From Dasyornis broadbenti (taxonomy: Eukaryota > Chordata > Aves > Passeriformes > Dasyornithidae): a stretch of 64,000 nucleotides of DNA. Positions 10,291-23,639 of the stretch are shown one piece after another. The stretch covers positions 1 through 64,000 of the forward strand of contig VZRN01005177.1 of NCBI GenBank assembly GCA_013397935.1, read 5' to 3'. Position numbers and translations under genes: made by a program. Every line of letters starts with the position of its first letter. The first letter of the stretch is position 1. The notes beneath the pieces were generated by a model that was given only the letters and a program-made list of their open reading frames with translations, did not search any database and was not told where the DNA came from.

Positions 10291-12839
10291 AACATGTGTA
10301 GCTTAATAGAAATTAAGATTTTTGTTCATTTTTTCTTATTTTGATGAGATTTTCTACACTGCTTACTCTCTGATAGTCATGAAAGTGTGAAGTAGTTCTT
10401 CCTGAAATAGTTTGAAAATCCCAGCTGCAAAGATTTCATAAAAATATATTACAGTAGACATCCCATGGTACCTGGTTCCAATGCCCGATCTTACAACTGC
10501 TTACCTTCATGAGTTTGCTTATGCTTGGCAGTAGTTCTACTGAATATTTTCTTTCCTTCTCTCTTTTGCCTATCAAGTTTACTTTCCTCTCAGTTTTAGC
10601 TTATGATTGTCCTGTAAACATGAGCCCAGATATATTATTGTTAGGCCCTACCTGCTCTGTTACAGCAGTGACTTCCTGGACCTAAGTGTTCCTGTTGTTA
10701 CTCTGTTGCTAAAAGTCAAAAATGTCACTGGGAGAAATACAGACTTTGATCTGGGGGCTGGCATTTGTTTTTTGAAATGACAACAGATGCCCATAATGGT
10801 AAAGGAAAGAATGCAAATTAGGAATTCTTTGACACCTAATTACTTCAGGACCTTGAAGATAAATGTAGAGGCCTTTAATGTGACTTCTGAGTGACTGAGA
10901 AGCCAGCAGAGAGTAGAAGTAAGTATCTGTGTGTTCTGAACTTTTAGTTTTGACTTCATCAAAAGAAAAAAGTGGAGGTGGGGTGTCTGTCCTTCATGTT
11001 TAATGAAAAAAAGTGGTAGTTATGCAATCTACGAGAAATTTGTTTAGTGATAAGTATAAAGAAGAAGGGAAGAAATCCAAGGAAAGTATTTTTATGGACT
11101 TGATCTTAATATACGATATAAGTGCTTACAAAAAACAGTATTGAAAGAACATTTTTTGACCTTTTGGAGTCCTCCAAATTTCAGTTCTTGTCTTCTTCTC
11201 TTTGTCGTTGTTTATTTATGATATTGATCCTCTTCTGAAATGCAAAGTGTCTTCTCTCTGGGAGTGGAAAAATGGTTTATAGGTCAAATAAATATTTACA
11301 TAGCCTTTTGTATCAAACTCCTGAGCGAGTTAGATAATTTACAAGATTGTGATAAACTGGATAGTGTTGTTTTAAGTTCAAACACAGACAGCTTGGTGTA
11401 CAGCTCTGCATGGTTCTGTTCCAATGAATCCTTTTGTTTTTGTTGTAAATTTCAAACAACCTCGGATACAGTTGTATTAGCTATTAAAAACCATCATTAT
11501 ACAGCAGACAGAGATAGCAATACCAGGATAATTTTCTACAAATAGAACTTGCTTTAATTTTGAAATCAAGGCAAAAGTTGCACAGAGTGCTTTTTAGTGG
11601 CTACTTTAGGCCCAGATGTTTTAATGATAATATACTAGTCAGCTTCCATTCTTGCAATTTACATGGTTCAGAGACATATACAATAGAATATTGGATGGTC
11701 TTAATTTTTACTAAATAAGAAGAGTTTCAAAGGGAAGAAAGGAGACTTTTTTGAGGCCAGCTTTCATAGAATTACAGAACAGAGGAACAGAACCGTTTTC
11801 TTCCTTCAATGTCTGTACTTAGGTACTAGATGCACTCTATTTCTTAACTTGAACAAGAGTTCAAGTGGAGTCTACTAGTTCTAAGATTCTATTAATGAGA
11901 AAATCAGTTGTCTGTGCTGGAGAGAGTAAGTCTCACTCACTCTCAAAAAAGTGAGTCCATTTTATGTGTATGTCTTGTCATTGATTTGTCATTTGGAAAT
12001 ATTAAGTCCTTTGCAGAAAACACTCCATGCTGTCATGGGTTTCTCTATAATGAAATCCTGGCTTCCCTGAAGAAGAGTCAGAAATGACACTGGCTTCAAG
12101 ATCTCAAGAGGAACATATAATATAACATAAAAATCTATGGTTTCAAGGAGACAGAGGAAAATGGGGAAGAAAGGATGTCTTGTCAGTGCATTAGAGGCAT
12201 CTTATTTTCTCTTTGTGCTTGGTTTATGATTGCTGGACAGCCCACAAACACTCTAATTTTAAAACTATTGTGTGATGACCTGCAAGGACGAATGAGGTTA
12301 TATCCTATACCTTGTGGAGATCAAATAAAATTCTCCAACTATAGAAAATTTCTTTTAAATGCTGTTGAGGTTCAGCCATTTTACACACATATTGTGCACA
12401 GTCATTATTACTAAGCTTTTAGTAAATTATTCTAAGTAATAGTCCTTCCTTGCCCTCTGATTTACACAGTAATACTGTCCTTGAGTTTTGGACTCCTTTT
12501 GAGTCCCTACAGAGTGATTCTGTGTTCTCATTAGTTTAATTCTTCTCAAGCTATGTCTTTACTGTACAATTTATAAGCATATAATGGAACCTGTTGTATC
12601 TTATCTCTGCAGTTTTTTCCACTATACCTCAGGTCAGATTTCATCAGACCCACCTCGTTAATAACCTTAAGCAACTTTTCTTGGTCATGAGAGATTGTGG
12701 CTACCAAATGATGTCTCTGGGAACAATCTCTCCTCATGTGTTCCTCTTTTATGATGCCATTATCTGTTGTTGCTTGAAAAGGATGCTGGAGATGCTATTA
12801 GCTATATGTATTTTTTACACATATAATACATGTAAAGAA

Positions 12840-13220
12840 ACACACACCCAGTTAATTTACCCACTGAGCCAATTGCAAGTGGATGTTTCCCTTTGCACTC
12901 ACAGCTTTATCTAAATGGGGTTAATACCTCAGGACTATATTGTGTAATTCAAATTAGTTGGATCTCTTTCTACTGTAGTTTTTATCCCTTTGATTTGAAT
13001 GAAGCCTCGTCTCATATTAGACTAAACATAATTTATAATGGACAAGTCATACTTCAAATTATAGGCTTTGTTATGTTAATAAGAGAGCACAATAACTTGC
13101 TCACTAGTCTAATTGCATTACTGATTGTTACCGTTACAAAATCCTCAAGAATGTTGAATATAAATTTGTATTTGTTGCTGCCTTGTGGTTTTCTGAATAG
13201 ATTACTAAAGGTTATTTGAA
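12840..13220. other. Candidate conserved non-coding element
   Basis: An AT-rich block without repeats, with clustered homeodomain-type cores (attagac, taattgcattac, aattat) and isolated CpGs. It overlaps two adjacent plus open frames (12594-12914 and 12893-13219) of just over 100 codons each. I do not recognise their translations, and they look like translated AT-rich DNA rather than protein. The label is inference only. Confidence 0.25.
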
Positions 13221-14269
13221 GACCTTTATATTACCGGTGTCATGATCAACAGCAGTTTCCACATTCAAGACAAGTTAGAATGACTTGGTTAAGTCAGGTG
13301 GGGAAATGGACATCTATGACTGAGAAAACAGACATCTAGTGGTTCTGCCTGATGTGTAGAATCAGATTGGAGTCTAATTCAGAATATTACTTTGGAGATT
13401 CTGATGGTTTCTGTATCATAAGCAACATATAGTCAAATATAAAATGGAACAGATTGTATAGGGCTTTATAAGTATTTCATATGAGTTTCATTCTTCTTGC
13501 AAGAACTTTGTCCATGAAATTTTCATTTTCAAGAATTTCCACATGTGCCTATGTGTTGCTTTTGTTTGTTTAAAGAAAAGCTCCAAGATAACACACCAGC
13601 AAACCCTAGGATCTTCTTTTTAATTGCATGACTGTATCTCAAAAACCAAAGCTTAAATCTCTATGGAAGTGCATGCTTCTTTTTCTTTACCTTCATGTGC
13701 AAGGTTAGTTTTTACTTTTTATACAGGTCATTGTTACCAAGGACTGTAGGAAGATCTTTTGAAGTCTACAAAAATAGTTTTGAGGGCTATGTTTCCAAGT
13801 TGTGTTTGCTGGAACAGCGAAAGATGAACCAGTTTGGCACATTAGTTCTCACAGCTTCCTTACCCCGAGTGTTACGACTTTCAGATTTTGTCCATTTGAG
13901 TAGGGTCCTCTATAGACCCTGTGTCAGCGGCAATCAGAAGTCTTTGATCTGTCCTGTACCTGTTCTGCCTCCTTGCTATCCTGCAATATGGTGTCTTGTT
14001 CCCTGTGCAAAGCAAGGCAAGAACTAACAGATGATTTGGCTGCAGGTGGCTTTTGCCATCTGTTGTAAGATGTGCATTCTTTTGAACATTAAGCACTCTG
14101 ACCATAGCTACTGGTACTATAGCACCTGGGCTGTTGGAACCTAGGTAAATGTCTGAATTTTTTCTTCGCTGAAGAAAAATTTCTGAATGAAAGCAAGCAG
14201 ATGTTTAGTAAAGCTTGTTAGGCAATAATCTGATTTTAAACATGAACAGCTGACAACTTCAGGGCTACT
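13221..14269. other. Anonymous DNA, no gene confirmed
   Basis: The plus open frame 13695-14027 (110 codons) covers a patch slightly richer in G and C (13850-14030). It starts with no convincing context, has no recognised domain and is overlapped by an opposing frame (13881-14105). I leave it uncalled. A hairpin lies at 14155-14183. Confidence 0.45.
14155..14183. repeat. Hairpin with 13-bp arms and 3-base loop
   Basis: GAATTTTTTCTTC (14155-14167) pairs with GAAGAAAAATTTC (14171-14183) across the loop gct, with 12 of 13 pairs matched. It is too short for a typical microRNA precursor. Confidence 0.8.
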
Positions 14270-14440
14270 GATTTTAATTTTTGCTGACCAGTATTTGAGA
14301 CGCAGCCAACACCGTGATTAATTCCTGTTGTTCATTGAAACATTGTCATATACCGCAATTACCTGACAAAATCCAGTATTTATCAGGGAGGTAGTGTTCT
14401 GTGACAGGTCACAGTGCTTTACTTTTTTAATTTACAAATT
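14270..14440. other. Candidate conserved non-coding element
   Basis: The block contains several CpG sites in an AT-rich setting (gacgcag, accgtga, taccgca), a gtgattaatt core and a tgacaggtcaca motif. No transposon is visible. Inference only. Confidence 0.25.
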
Positions 14441-17308
14441 TATGAGAAAAGGTAATAAGTGAACTGAAGTGATATTGTTCAAACCAAACTAATCTGGAAA
14501 TGATAGGCCAGCTCTACAAATTAGTCTTGTAAAATTGTTAATGTTAATAGTAAAATATAACATAAAAGTAAATACTTAAAATTACAGCCACAGTACATAA
14601 AATTAGTATAAGAGCAGTTGTTCCTTTTTTCACTGCTCTTCGATAGAGTTAATAAAATAATAAATAAAAGTGATATAATGGCAATTATTTACTTGTGTTT
14701 CAAAAATGCTTTTGATATGTTTTCTCAGAAATATTTTTTAAAAGTTACAGATGAAAGCCCAGAAACATGGAGTAAAACTGGAGCAAGAAAAGAAAGGAAT
14801 GGGTACTGGAGACAGCAGTATACCTCACTGCTTTTATTTGAATTAATATTTGTGTATGTTATAAAGAAGTAATTGGATAGTGAATTAATGTTTGTTTTGC
14901 CATGTTGAGCTATTTTATTTAGTATAACTGGTGGCAGAATGTGAGAATGACACATTTTGCTTGTGTTACTGAACTTCTATTTACACTTGCTGATGGTACA
15001 CGTTGAATTTGTTGTATGAAAAGATTTACCCTGCTCTGTGCTTAACTTTTTTAATATTGCCAGAGAGATACTTTAGAAATCTTCCCTGAGAAGATACCAA
15101 ATAAATAGTTTTGAAATTCATAATGCCAAATGTGAGTCATTTAGCAATAGGTATATATAAATTGAAAAGAAAAAGAGTTAGCAGGAAAGTGACTAATTGA
15201 TGGATTTGGAACGGAGAGCATATTATTGAGCAATAAAAGAAAAAATCCAATTGGTTCTCACTAAGAAAACTAGTGATTTTTCAGAGCTCTATTCTAAGAA
15301 AAAAATAGAAGAATTTTGTTAAAATAATTTTGTACAAATTTTGCTCATTTTGGTTAATAGCACTTCGCAAGTGTCCTGCCTGGAGACTGAATTAAGTTTG
15401 CGGTGGAAATAGACTTGGTACATTTTAGCCATTGAAAGAGCATGGCATTAGGCTTTATTTATGAGGTAAATTTTTGCTATACAAAACTAGCCAATATGAA
15501 GTATCAAAGGAATCCCTTTTCCATTTCGTAGACTGCAAAATAACTGGCAGAATTCTTTTGCACTTGCTCTGCTTAGTGTTTAACAACATAGGTCTAGTTT
15601 CTCCAACTCATAATGCACTATCTAGAAGTACGTAAAGGTTTCAGGGATATCATAAGTCAATTGAATAAGAAAATTAGGAAGATGTGTTATTTAGTATTTA
15701 TTTCCCCAGACTGCTGTTTCCCCTTCACTCTACTCTCTCCAAAGCAAGCTCCAACTCCGTGTTTATATGGGAAATTCTGTAGGGTTTATGATACTCACAA
15801 AAGTTAGAAATAGCTAGCAGCTCTTAACTCATATAGTCTTTCATTCTGCCAGCGTAGCTTGCGCTTGACAGCACATTTTCTTGTGCATTGTTCAACCTAC
15901 TTTCCTAAGTTCTAAACAATGTAGGTTCTACCACTTTCTCTGGAAGACCATGCCCCCATTTAATAGATTTCATAATTAACAAGAGGGAGGTATGTCCTCA
16001 AGAGATTAAAATGGTCACTAATGTTACCACCTTTCAGACTAAATGACATCCCCATCTGTCTGCTACAGCTTTCTTTCAGTATCTAAAAAAAGCATTGAAA
16101 TTAATAGATGAGTGGCAATATGAAGAAATCTACAGGCATAGGAAGGGATGCACTGAAAGTGGCAAAAGATCAACTATATTCAGGCTATTGCTGATTTGAT
16201 TGACTTGACCCAGAATTTTTCATGTTGTTTTCTTTGTCAAGCTCTTTGACACCCTGGCGATAGTTGTAGTTAAACTAGCTAGCTAGATGAGAGAGAAGTC
16301 ATAATATTGAAACATGTTTCTATAACAACAGATGGAGTACCAGCTATGAATGGATCCAAGGCAGGTTGTCTAGAGAAAGTGCTCTGATTTTCCAGCTTTT
16401 TGAATTGCCAGCATATCAGTAATTGCTGAGAGGAAAAGACTCTTGATATAGAAATAGTAGTAAAGATTAACTCTTCACAGACACTGAGATTTGAACCCTG
16501 AACACACAAAGCTGGTTTACAGTGTTACATTATTGACATGGTGCTGTCAAGAGACACAGCTGTGTTGGTTTTTGTGCAGATCTAGAGAAAAGGACATTCA
16601 CTGTGCCATCAAAGAAAGGGTATGGGATGTCAACAGAGACTGACAAGATACATACAGGTGAGGGTGATAATAGGTCCCAATTTTTGGTTTCCACCTTATT
16701 GTCTTTGCCTAAACTGTGTATGGTGTTTAAAGAATGGTGGAAATGTAAGAGATGTGTAAACTTACGGGTTTGTATTATTTACATGAATGCTGTTTTAACA
16801 AATTTACATTAATGACTGAATAAATTTCTGTTCTGATACAGATTTTGAGAAAGAAGAGTTAGCAGTTACTTTTAAAAAGACCATTGGAGATTTGTTTTTG
16901 ACTTTTCCCAAGGTGTCTAATTGAGATAAGCTTTTTTAAAAAGATAATGAAATATATTTGATATAAAGGAATAAGAAATTTAAAGCTTGGAACTTTTTGC
17001 TGCAGTTTGTATTTTTTAACTGAACTTCAGAACTTGAGCGACCTCAACAACAAGCTGCCCACTGAGGAAAAACATAAGAGAGGACTTGTGTCCATCAATT
17101 ACATTTCTACTAAACTTTGAGGCTAAACACAGACTAATATTCAGAATTAGTGAAATATCACAGATTTAACTACAATGTTTTTTGGCTTATGCTGTAGCTT
17201 AGCTCCTTACCTTTTCTTCTCTTTTGAAATCTACTTTGACTTCTTTAAGAACAGAAGGACTTTTTTGATATTCTCTATGTATTCAGAAAACTAAAGCAGC
17301 TCAGTGTT
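14441..17308. other. Anonymous AT-rich DNA, no gene seen
   Basis: Short open frames only. A (CTAG)n-like triplet lies near 16276-16288. No recognised repeat family. Confidence 0.5.
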
Positions 17309-17335
17309 AAAAAAAAAAAAAAAAACCAAAAAAAA
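17309..17335. repeat. Poly(A) tract with CC interruption
   Basis: Seventeen A residues, then CC, then eight A residues. No retroposon body is recognisable upstream, so it is listed as simple sequence. Confidence 0.85.
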
Positions 17336-17828
17336 TGACATAAAGGAGAAAAAATAGCCTCCCTCTTCTTAGTGCCCCAATACAGATTTTTTGAAACCGT
17401 ACTTGTTAAGAGGTCTGCAAAATTTCTTACTGTTGTCTAAAAAAGGACAACTCATACTTCTAACTGCTGCTTTGAAGTCAAAGACTGAAAATACCAAGAG
17501 CTCTAATTCACTCCTGAAAAAGTGCTTCAGTACTCTGAACAAAGATGTATGCAAAACAACTGTACTTTTTCGGAAACTCTCCAGGTTGCAGCTAGGTCTG
17601 ACAGAACTTTAGTTGTGTACAAGGCAAAAGCCAGCAAGTAAAAACTTTCCCATTTTGCATTGTATAGGTTGAGCTGTTTTGCTCTTGTTGCTCAGACATT
17701 TCAATGTTCTTCTCTTAACACCTTTCTACTCTACTTGCCTTGTGTCTGAAACTAAACAGAGACCATATTTTCTTCCTTGCACTGTGAAATTCTTATTACA
17801 CGCTTGGGAGCAGTAACCTGTGCAAAAG

Positions 17829-17842
17829 CATAATTAATTATG
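17829..17842. repeat. 14-bp perfect palindrome with overlapping TAATTA cores
   Basis: CATAATTAATTATG reads the same on both strands and contains two overlapping homeodomain-type TAATTA cores. Confidence 0.8.
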
Positions 17843-18070
17843 TGTTTCAGACTGGGGTACCTCTGATGAATGAAGGAGGGTCAAAGAACTCTGTGGGTTG
17901 TCATTCAGAATCCCGTGCTTAGAGAGTTCTAAGAGAAATGCAGATAGGAAATTAAGAGTTAAAATAATATATTGACTAAGCAAGTTTAACTTCATAAAAA
18001 CTTGCTGTAAATGTTTGAAGTAGTTTAGCCAGGTTTTTAAGGGTTCTGAAGAAAAACCTAGCCATTGGGA

Positions 18071-18100
18071 CAAGTGATCCCAGATAGCAAGTGATCCCAG
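18071..18100. repeat. 13-bp direct repeat, period 17
   Basis: caagtgatcccag occurs at 18071-18083 and again at 18088-18100, separated by four bases. Confidence 0.85.
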
Positions 18101-21100
18101 GATCTTATTCTATAAGAAGTGCAATTTATCTAAATGAAGTAAATGCATTTGGAAGTTGTGTTACTTTTGTTAGTAGCAGTTAGAGTATTTTTATCAATTT
18201 TCTTGGTGTTGAAATACTTACTATGGTTCTGAAGATTTGCGATACCCTTAAATTCCAAGTATTCCTTTACAGTTATTTCAATAATAGCTTAAAATATGAT
18301 ATTAATTCAAAAGTAATAGACTTGAGGGCTGATAAAAAATGCATGTGCAGGAACGTATGTCATGGTCATTTGTAAAGATTTGAATATATTAGTATAAAGA
18401 AAAAATTTTCATTTCCAAGATGTAATATTTTGTCTTTGTCTCTCTCTTGATTACTGCTTTGTCTGCTACATTAACACTGAGCAAGTTTTAAATGAAATAT
18501 GTGAAGATGGAGGAGAGAGACTGGCAGTTTGGCCTCTTAATCACTTGCTGAGCATTTTCCTTTGCCAAGCTCATCATCATTTGCACTGCTAGATCTCCAC
18601 AGGGAGAGATCTTGATAAGACTTTTGCAGCTGGTGAGTTTCTAAAGGTCGGTGTTGTTGTCATTTCTGGAGTCTTCTCTCTTCAAGTAGACATAAGCTTT
18701 GAAGAGCAGTACAACTGCATTCTTATTTTACTTTTCAAAGTAAATCCTTCTGCTGGCAAATGAGACAAACAGTCCAGGCATGTATGGTCTGAGTAGCAGA
18801 TGACTCAATAGAGTGCTTCTGTCATTGGTACTTTTTTGGACATCCTTGCTCTGCTGGGAAGAAGAATTGAAATACAATTACAAAAATAAGTACCAGAATA
18901 AGAAAACCAGTCAAATCCAATAAAGGCAGGCAATTGTTATGAACTGAAAGGCAACTGATATTTTATATAAAGTACGGAGATAATGAGAAGGAAAGATCTA
19001 AGGGTCAAAGGTGTGCAGCTGCAGTAGAAAAAGACCTGAAAAATCATCTTCTAACCTGTACATCAGCATACTGAATCATGATGTTCAGCATGCATCCTTC
19101 TGGCAGGGTGTTTGGAGGAAAATGTTGTTATATCATCTGCATAGTTACACCTTTCTGTGTAACTGTTAACATGTGAAAGCAAGGGGTGTTTCTGTTAAGA
19201 GTAAAATAGTCTTGAAAATAACCTGTATTTATAAAGAGATCACTTTGATATGAGTGACAAATCAGGGCAATTTCACATTTTAAAACTAATGCTTTATTAG
19301 ATTAATTCATTATTAATATACTTTGTCCTGGTGGTCAGTTCTTACAAATCAAACATATTTGGTACATATATGAAGGTGTTAGTCTTTAGCAGTCATATTC
19401 TAAAAGAGCTATGGGTATACAAAACCACAGATCTGGTGCAATATAGTTAGTACTGATAGATATGGTCCTGAGGATTTCTTAGTTGCAAATGTCAAATTAG
19501 TCAGCCCTGACAGGTCTTTGATGAAAGAAGTGGGTTTATCATCTTCTGTAATTTTATTCCTTGCTTGAAACTGAGATACTTATGCTGTATAACTGCTTAC
19601 CTGAAGGGGGTTCTCCTCTGCCCCTGATGTTGCCCAACTTATATAATTTTTAATCGCTGGGTTTATGTCCTGTACATTTGGGAACCTGCCCTGCCTATTA
19701 GCAGTTGCTTGTGCTTCCTCTGCCTGGTGATTTTTGTTCCTTGGATGCTATCTGTTTGAAACTTCAACTATCTTTCTCTGCCTCATTGGTGATCACACTG
19801 TGATATATGTGTTACGTATATGAGGTTGTGTCTGGTTATACCATCTTAGGACTGCAAAATAGTTGTGTGCCATTCCTAATTACACTGTTGTAGTACACCT
19901 ATATCAAGTTAGTAGTCAGTTGAAACTTCATATATGAACACAGTTAAAGAAATAACTGTACTATTACTTTAGATGGGTTTCATGTGAAAATGGTTTTTGG
20001 AGATGTGAGGAGCTGAACTCCTCAGATACAAGACCAAATTCAAAGATTGTAAAGAAAGACAGGACAACAGAAGAGGTGAGAGGACCAAGAGAATGATTCT
20101 GTATTAGAAGCAGAACTGTAGCTGGTATTCCAGATGTGTGCACCTGCACAGTGGTTTACGAGGCTCATCACGTATCACACTGGCAGTGTAACAGAAGTGA
20201 GAAAGTAAACTTTCTCTCTACAGGCACAATCACTCATCTCTACTATTTTCATGACATGCTATATTGTACTTTCTTATGCAGCCCTTATATGGTCTGAGTA
20301 ATAAAGGATGATGATTTCTGGAGAAATTATAATATATCAATGTATTTATTGATCACTTCTGCCTGATGCTTGCCATAGTAACTCAGTTTTAATGGTGTTG
20401 TTCACACCATTTCCTTTTGCCCCAGAACAGTGTGACACAGATGGCCAGAACCTATTACATTTTAGGAGCAGACTGATTCTTTCCTACTACCAAATGTGAA
20501 ATATGTCCAGATATTTTAACTACTTTTGCAGTATCATAAAACATAAACACTATTTCTGTCCCTACAGAGGACATAAAGACACTGCTTTACTGGTTTTATT
20601 TTCAGAGGTAGTTAGTCATCCCTAGATACCTACAAGAAACATACTTATTGTTATGCTACATCAGGTTTTCTGTTTAAAACTATTTTTATGTGAAAGCATT
20701 GATTTCATACACCCACAGTTAAAATGAAGCAGCAGTGTGTGGACATAAAACATAGTGCACAGCTCTGCAATCCTTAATTCAGTCTGTTGCTGGCCAGAAG
20801 ATGCCTGGGAAAATGAACTTCATTAGTTACCTGATGTAGTCCAGTTCTTGGTGTAGAATTATCATCAACTTTCTACATTAATTAGAAGCCCTAACTATGA
20901 TTGTTTGGGAATTTTTATTGAAAAAAAAAGGTGGAAGAGTGTCAATGCTGATGAAGTTTGTTTGTTTTTTAAAATACACTGATTTTTTTTCTGAAGTAGG
21001 GACGTTACCTTCTTTGATATTTGCCTCCAAACCCACCCACTTCAGTATTTTAGTCTGTGCATTAGTAACAAAGAGCTGTAGGAAGGAGGATTTTTTTTGT

Positions 21101-21882
21101 CCATTTGATTACAATAAATGAAATTTTCTTTTTGTTTGGAAAATCCAAATATTTTTCAGATTAATTGGATAAAATTGAGTATATTTCTTTCCCCATTTGA
21201 AGTCTGGATAAAAAGGCTTTCACATCTTTGAAATGCTCATGGGTGTAATAATAAATGTTTGCTTCATGTCTTGTGACATAAGCCAGATTTCACAGCTGTC
21301 TCTTTCAGGAGAAGGGTAGCTAGCATACTAGCCCTCTGACACCTGCTTCATAAATTCTTTGACTGAGAAGAAACAGTGTCTTAATTGATGACATTCTTTT
21401 AGTAAGTTCAGTTTGTTAATCTCAGAAAAATATTATCCATGAGCACACCTTTTCTCCCATTTGTTTTCCTCTCTATCTCTTTCTTTTACATTTTATTTGA
21501 TTTTTGTTTTACTTATTCAGTGCAAAGTCAAGATTTGTGTTAACAGTCACTGTGACAACAGCTTCCTCATAAAACCAGTAACTTTCTCAAAACTGTAAAT
21601 TCCTTTAAATTACCTTTCTGGAGATATACTCCTCTCACAGATAGAGAATCAGTAATTCTGTCTTTTGAAATATTCATTTTTCCAAGAAATTATCTTCTCA
21701 AAAAAAATCAGAGATCATCCCAATATTTTTCATCTCATGTAATAAACAATAATAGGAAAAATAATCAAAAAGTAAGAGGTAAACCTTTTTCATCCCCTTA
21801 TACTTTGACCCAAACTGGCCTGGTTAATCCCTTTTGAAACTGTGGATTTTTAATTTTTTTCATTTGGGCCTATGCTTGACCT

Positions 21883-21922
21883 AAATAAATAAATAAATAA
21901 ATAAACAAACAAATAAATAAAA
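21883..21922. repeat. (AAAT)n microsatellite with AAAC interruptions
   Basis: About ten tetranucleotide units, mostly AAAT with two AAAC units in the middle. Confidence 0.9.
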
Positions 21923-23639
21923 TACAATGTAGATATATCAATATCTATTTTATATGACATATATAAATAAAATTGACAGCACATGTTTCAAATATTGTGA
22001 TGTTTCTAATTTTTGGGGAGATCCAAAAATAGATGTTTTCTTTCCTTTCACTTGATTGATTAAGTAATAAGAAAATAGGGAAATATAAAAGAGAAATCTG
22101 AACTTAGTCTACAAAACTGGTAAGAAAAACTCCAACTCTTTCCCATATAATGAAAAATTGTTGTGCAGTTTTGTTTCCAGCTCTGTGTGGCCTAAGATAC
22201 ATGTTTAGGCATGTAGAGATTGAAAGCCTGCTATTTTGGCAGCAGTCAGGGCTAGGATCTTTGAAGTGAGGAACATATGGCTCAGTATACAGGATGAGTA
22301 ATTGAATATTGGTATAGATATCCTTACTTTAAGGAATTCTACAGCTGCTTTTAAAACAAGTTTTGCTCTTTTGAGGTCTCTCAGTCATGATAATTGTGGG
22401 CTCTTGGTTTCACTTGTGAAGGCATAGAATATGCAGAAGAAATAAGGCCCTTCAAAAATTTTTCCATTTTTTTTTAATCCTCTGTATAAAGCAATAGCTA
22501 AATGATGCTATGTGAGAGCTTATCACTCTTTTTTTTTGGTGTGATGCATATAACATATTCACAGCTTTCCTCTATATAAGCAATGTGGCCAGACTAAACC
22601 GATGTAGAGAAAATCTTTATATCATGCTACATAAGTGAAAGCCCTCACTTAGTCATGCTGCTAAAGGTATTGCAAAGTGAAGAAGATAAGTAACACACTG
22701 CTCCTTACCAGCTTCCACTGCATTTTTCACCAAGTCCACTTAATTGTATTATGTCACTGTATCTAAGTTGCTTATCCAAGCAATAAGCTACACTTCCAAG
22801 CCAGACTTCCTCAAGCAGAAGAATTTTTTTCCTACAATTATCTATTAAGAATCCTTTTTACTGCAAAAGAATACTCAAACTGCTGCTAGCTCAGCAGGTA
22901 GCTAAGCAGAGCTCTAGGTCTTCACTTGCTTTCCAAAAGCAGACTTTCCTAGAGACACATAGATGATATGTCTTTTCTCTTTCCAGTAAGAAGAAAAGAA
23001 TATTGATTGCCTCAGTTATTTTTTACTTATGTGTTTGGACTCAAGATCTAGTTTAATTTATAGCTTCTATTTGTAAGGCTTTTCTTCCTTTCATAAACTG
23101 TCTCTGTGCCTTTTGTAATTTAATTTTTTTCACACCATACAGATGTTACTTAACCTCAGTTTCTCTGCATCTGCTCCTTTCAATATTATGCTTTCCTTCC
23201 TCTTCCTTTTTCTTTCATTGTCCAGCCCAGTTTCCTCAAGTGAATTCCTTTTCTCATTTAGTACACTGTCTAATCTGTACAACCTCTTTACCTCTGTTTA
23301 ACCACCTCCCAAGACATGAAGCCAAAATGATAGATGATCTTCTAGTCTGTCTTCATAACCGTTGTCAGTTTTGAGTATGTTCTATGTAATACCAAATTTT
23401 ATATTGTACAGGCTGCATTTTTCACTGAAATATTCCTTGCTCATTTTGTGTTCAATACAATAAACTTTTCTCTTAAACACTGAAAGTAATGGAACTCAAA
23501 TAAAATGAGAGTATTGCCTTATTTTTCAGTTACTCATCTGTTTTCAAATATTGTTAAGAACTGATATAAACAAACACAATGGCAAAATTTTCTCTCACAT
23601 CCGTGCTATAAGTGTGGAAAAAGCTGTGTTTGTGTACAT
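21923..23639. other. Anonymous DNA with pyrimidine-rich patch
   Basis: No gene seen. A pyrimidine-rich stretch near 23165-23225 ends in a CAG that resembles a splice acceptor, but no open exon-like frame follows it. Confidence 0.5.

Larger units (their letters stand above)
8997..12839. other. Anonymous AT-rich DNA with a few simple repeats
   Basis: No gene seen. Contains a short TA microsatellite (9363-9377) and a T/G-rich tract (10227-10290). Open frames such as 11240-11545 plus (101 codons) show no recognisable motif. A possible CR1-like scrap near 11762 was considered too weak to call. Confidence 0.5.
17336..21882. other. Anonymous AT-rich DNA, no gene seen
   Basis: Contains a 14-bp palindrome (17829-17842) and a 13-bp direct repeat (18071-18100). 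Open frames at 17391-17612 plus and 17369-17554 minus overlap each other and have no recognisable content. No RNA gene or transposon identified. Confidence 0.5.

Noticed and set aside
11762..11800. tcatagaattacagaa motif resembling the reverse of a CR1 3' tail
   Set aside because: Only a few bases match and no CR1 body follows.
13695..14027. Plus open frame of 110 codons in a slightly GC-richer patch
   Set aside because: The translation is unrecognised, and an opposing frame overlaps it. Nothing marks it as an exon.
19028..19065. aagacctgaaaaatcatcttctaacc-like phrase reminiscent of a CR1 tail
   Set aside because: The match is patchy and lacks the neighbouring CR1 landmarks.
21883..21922. 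CRISPR-like regularly spaced repeats
   Set aside because: It is a plain AAAT microsatellite with no spacers.
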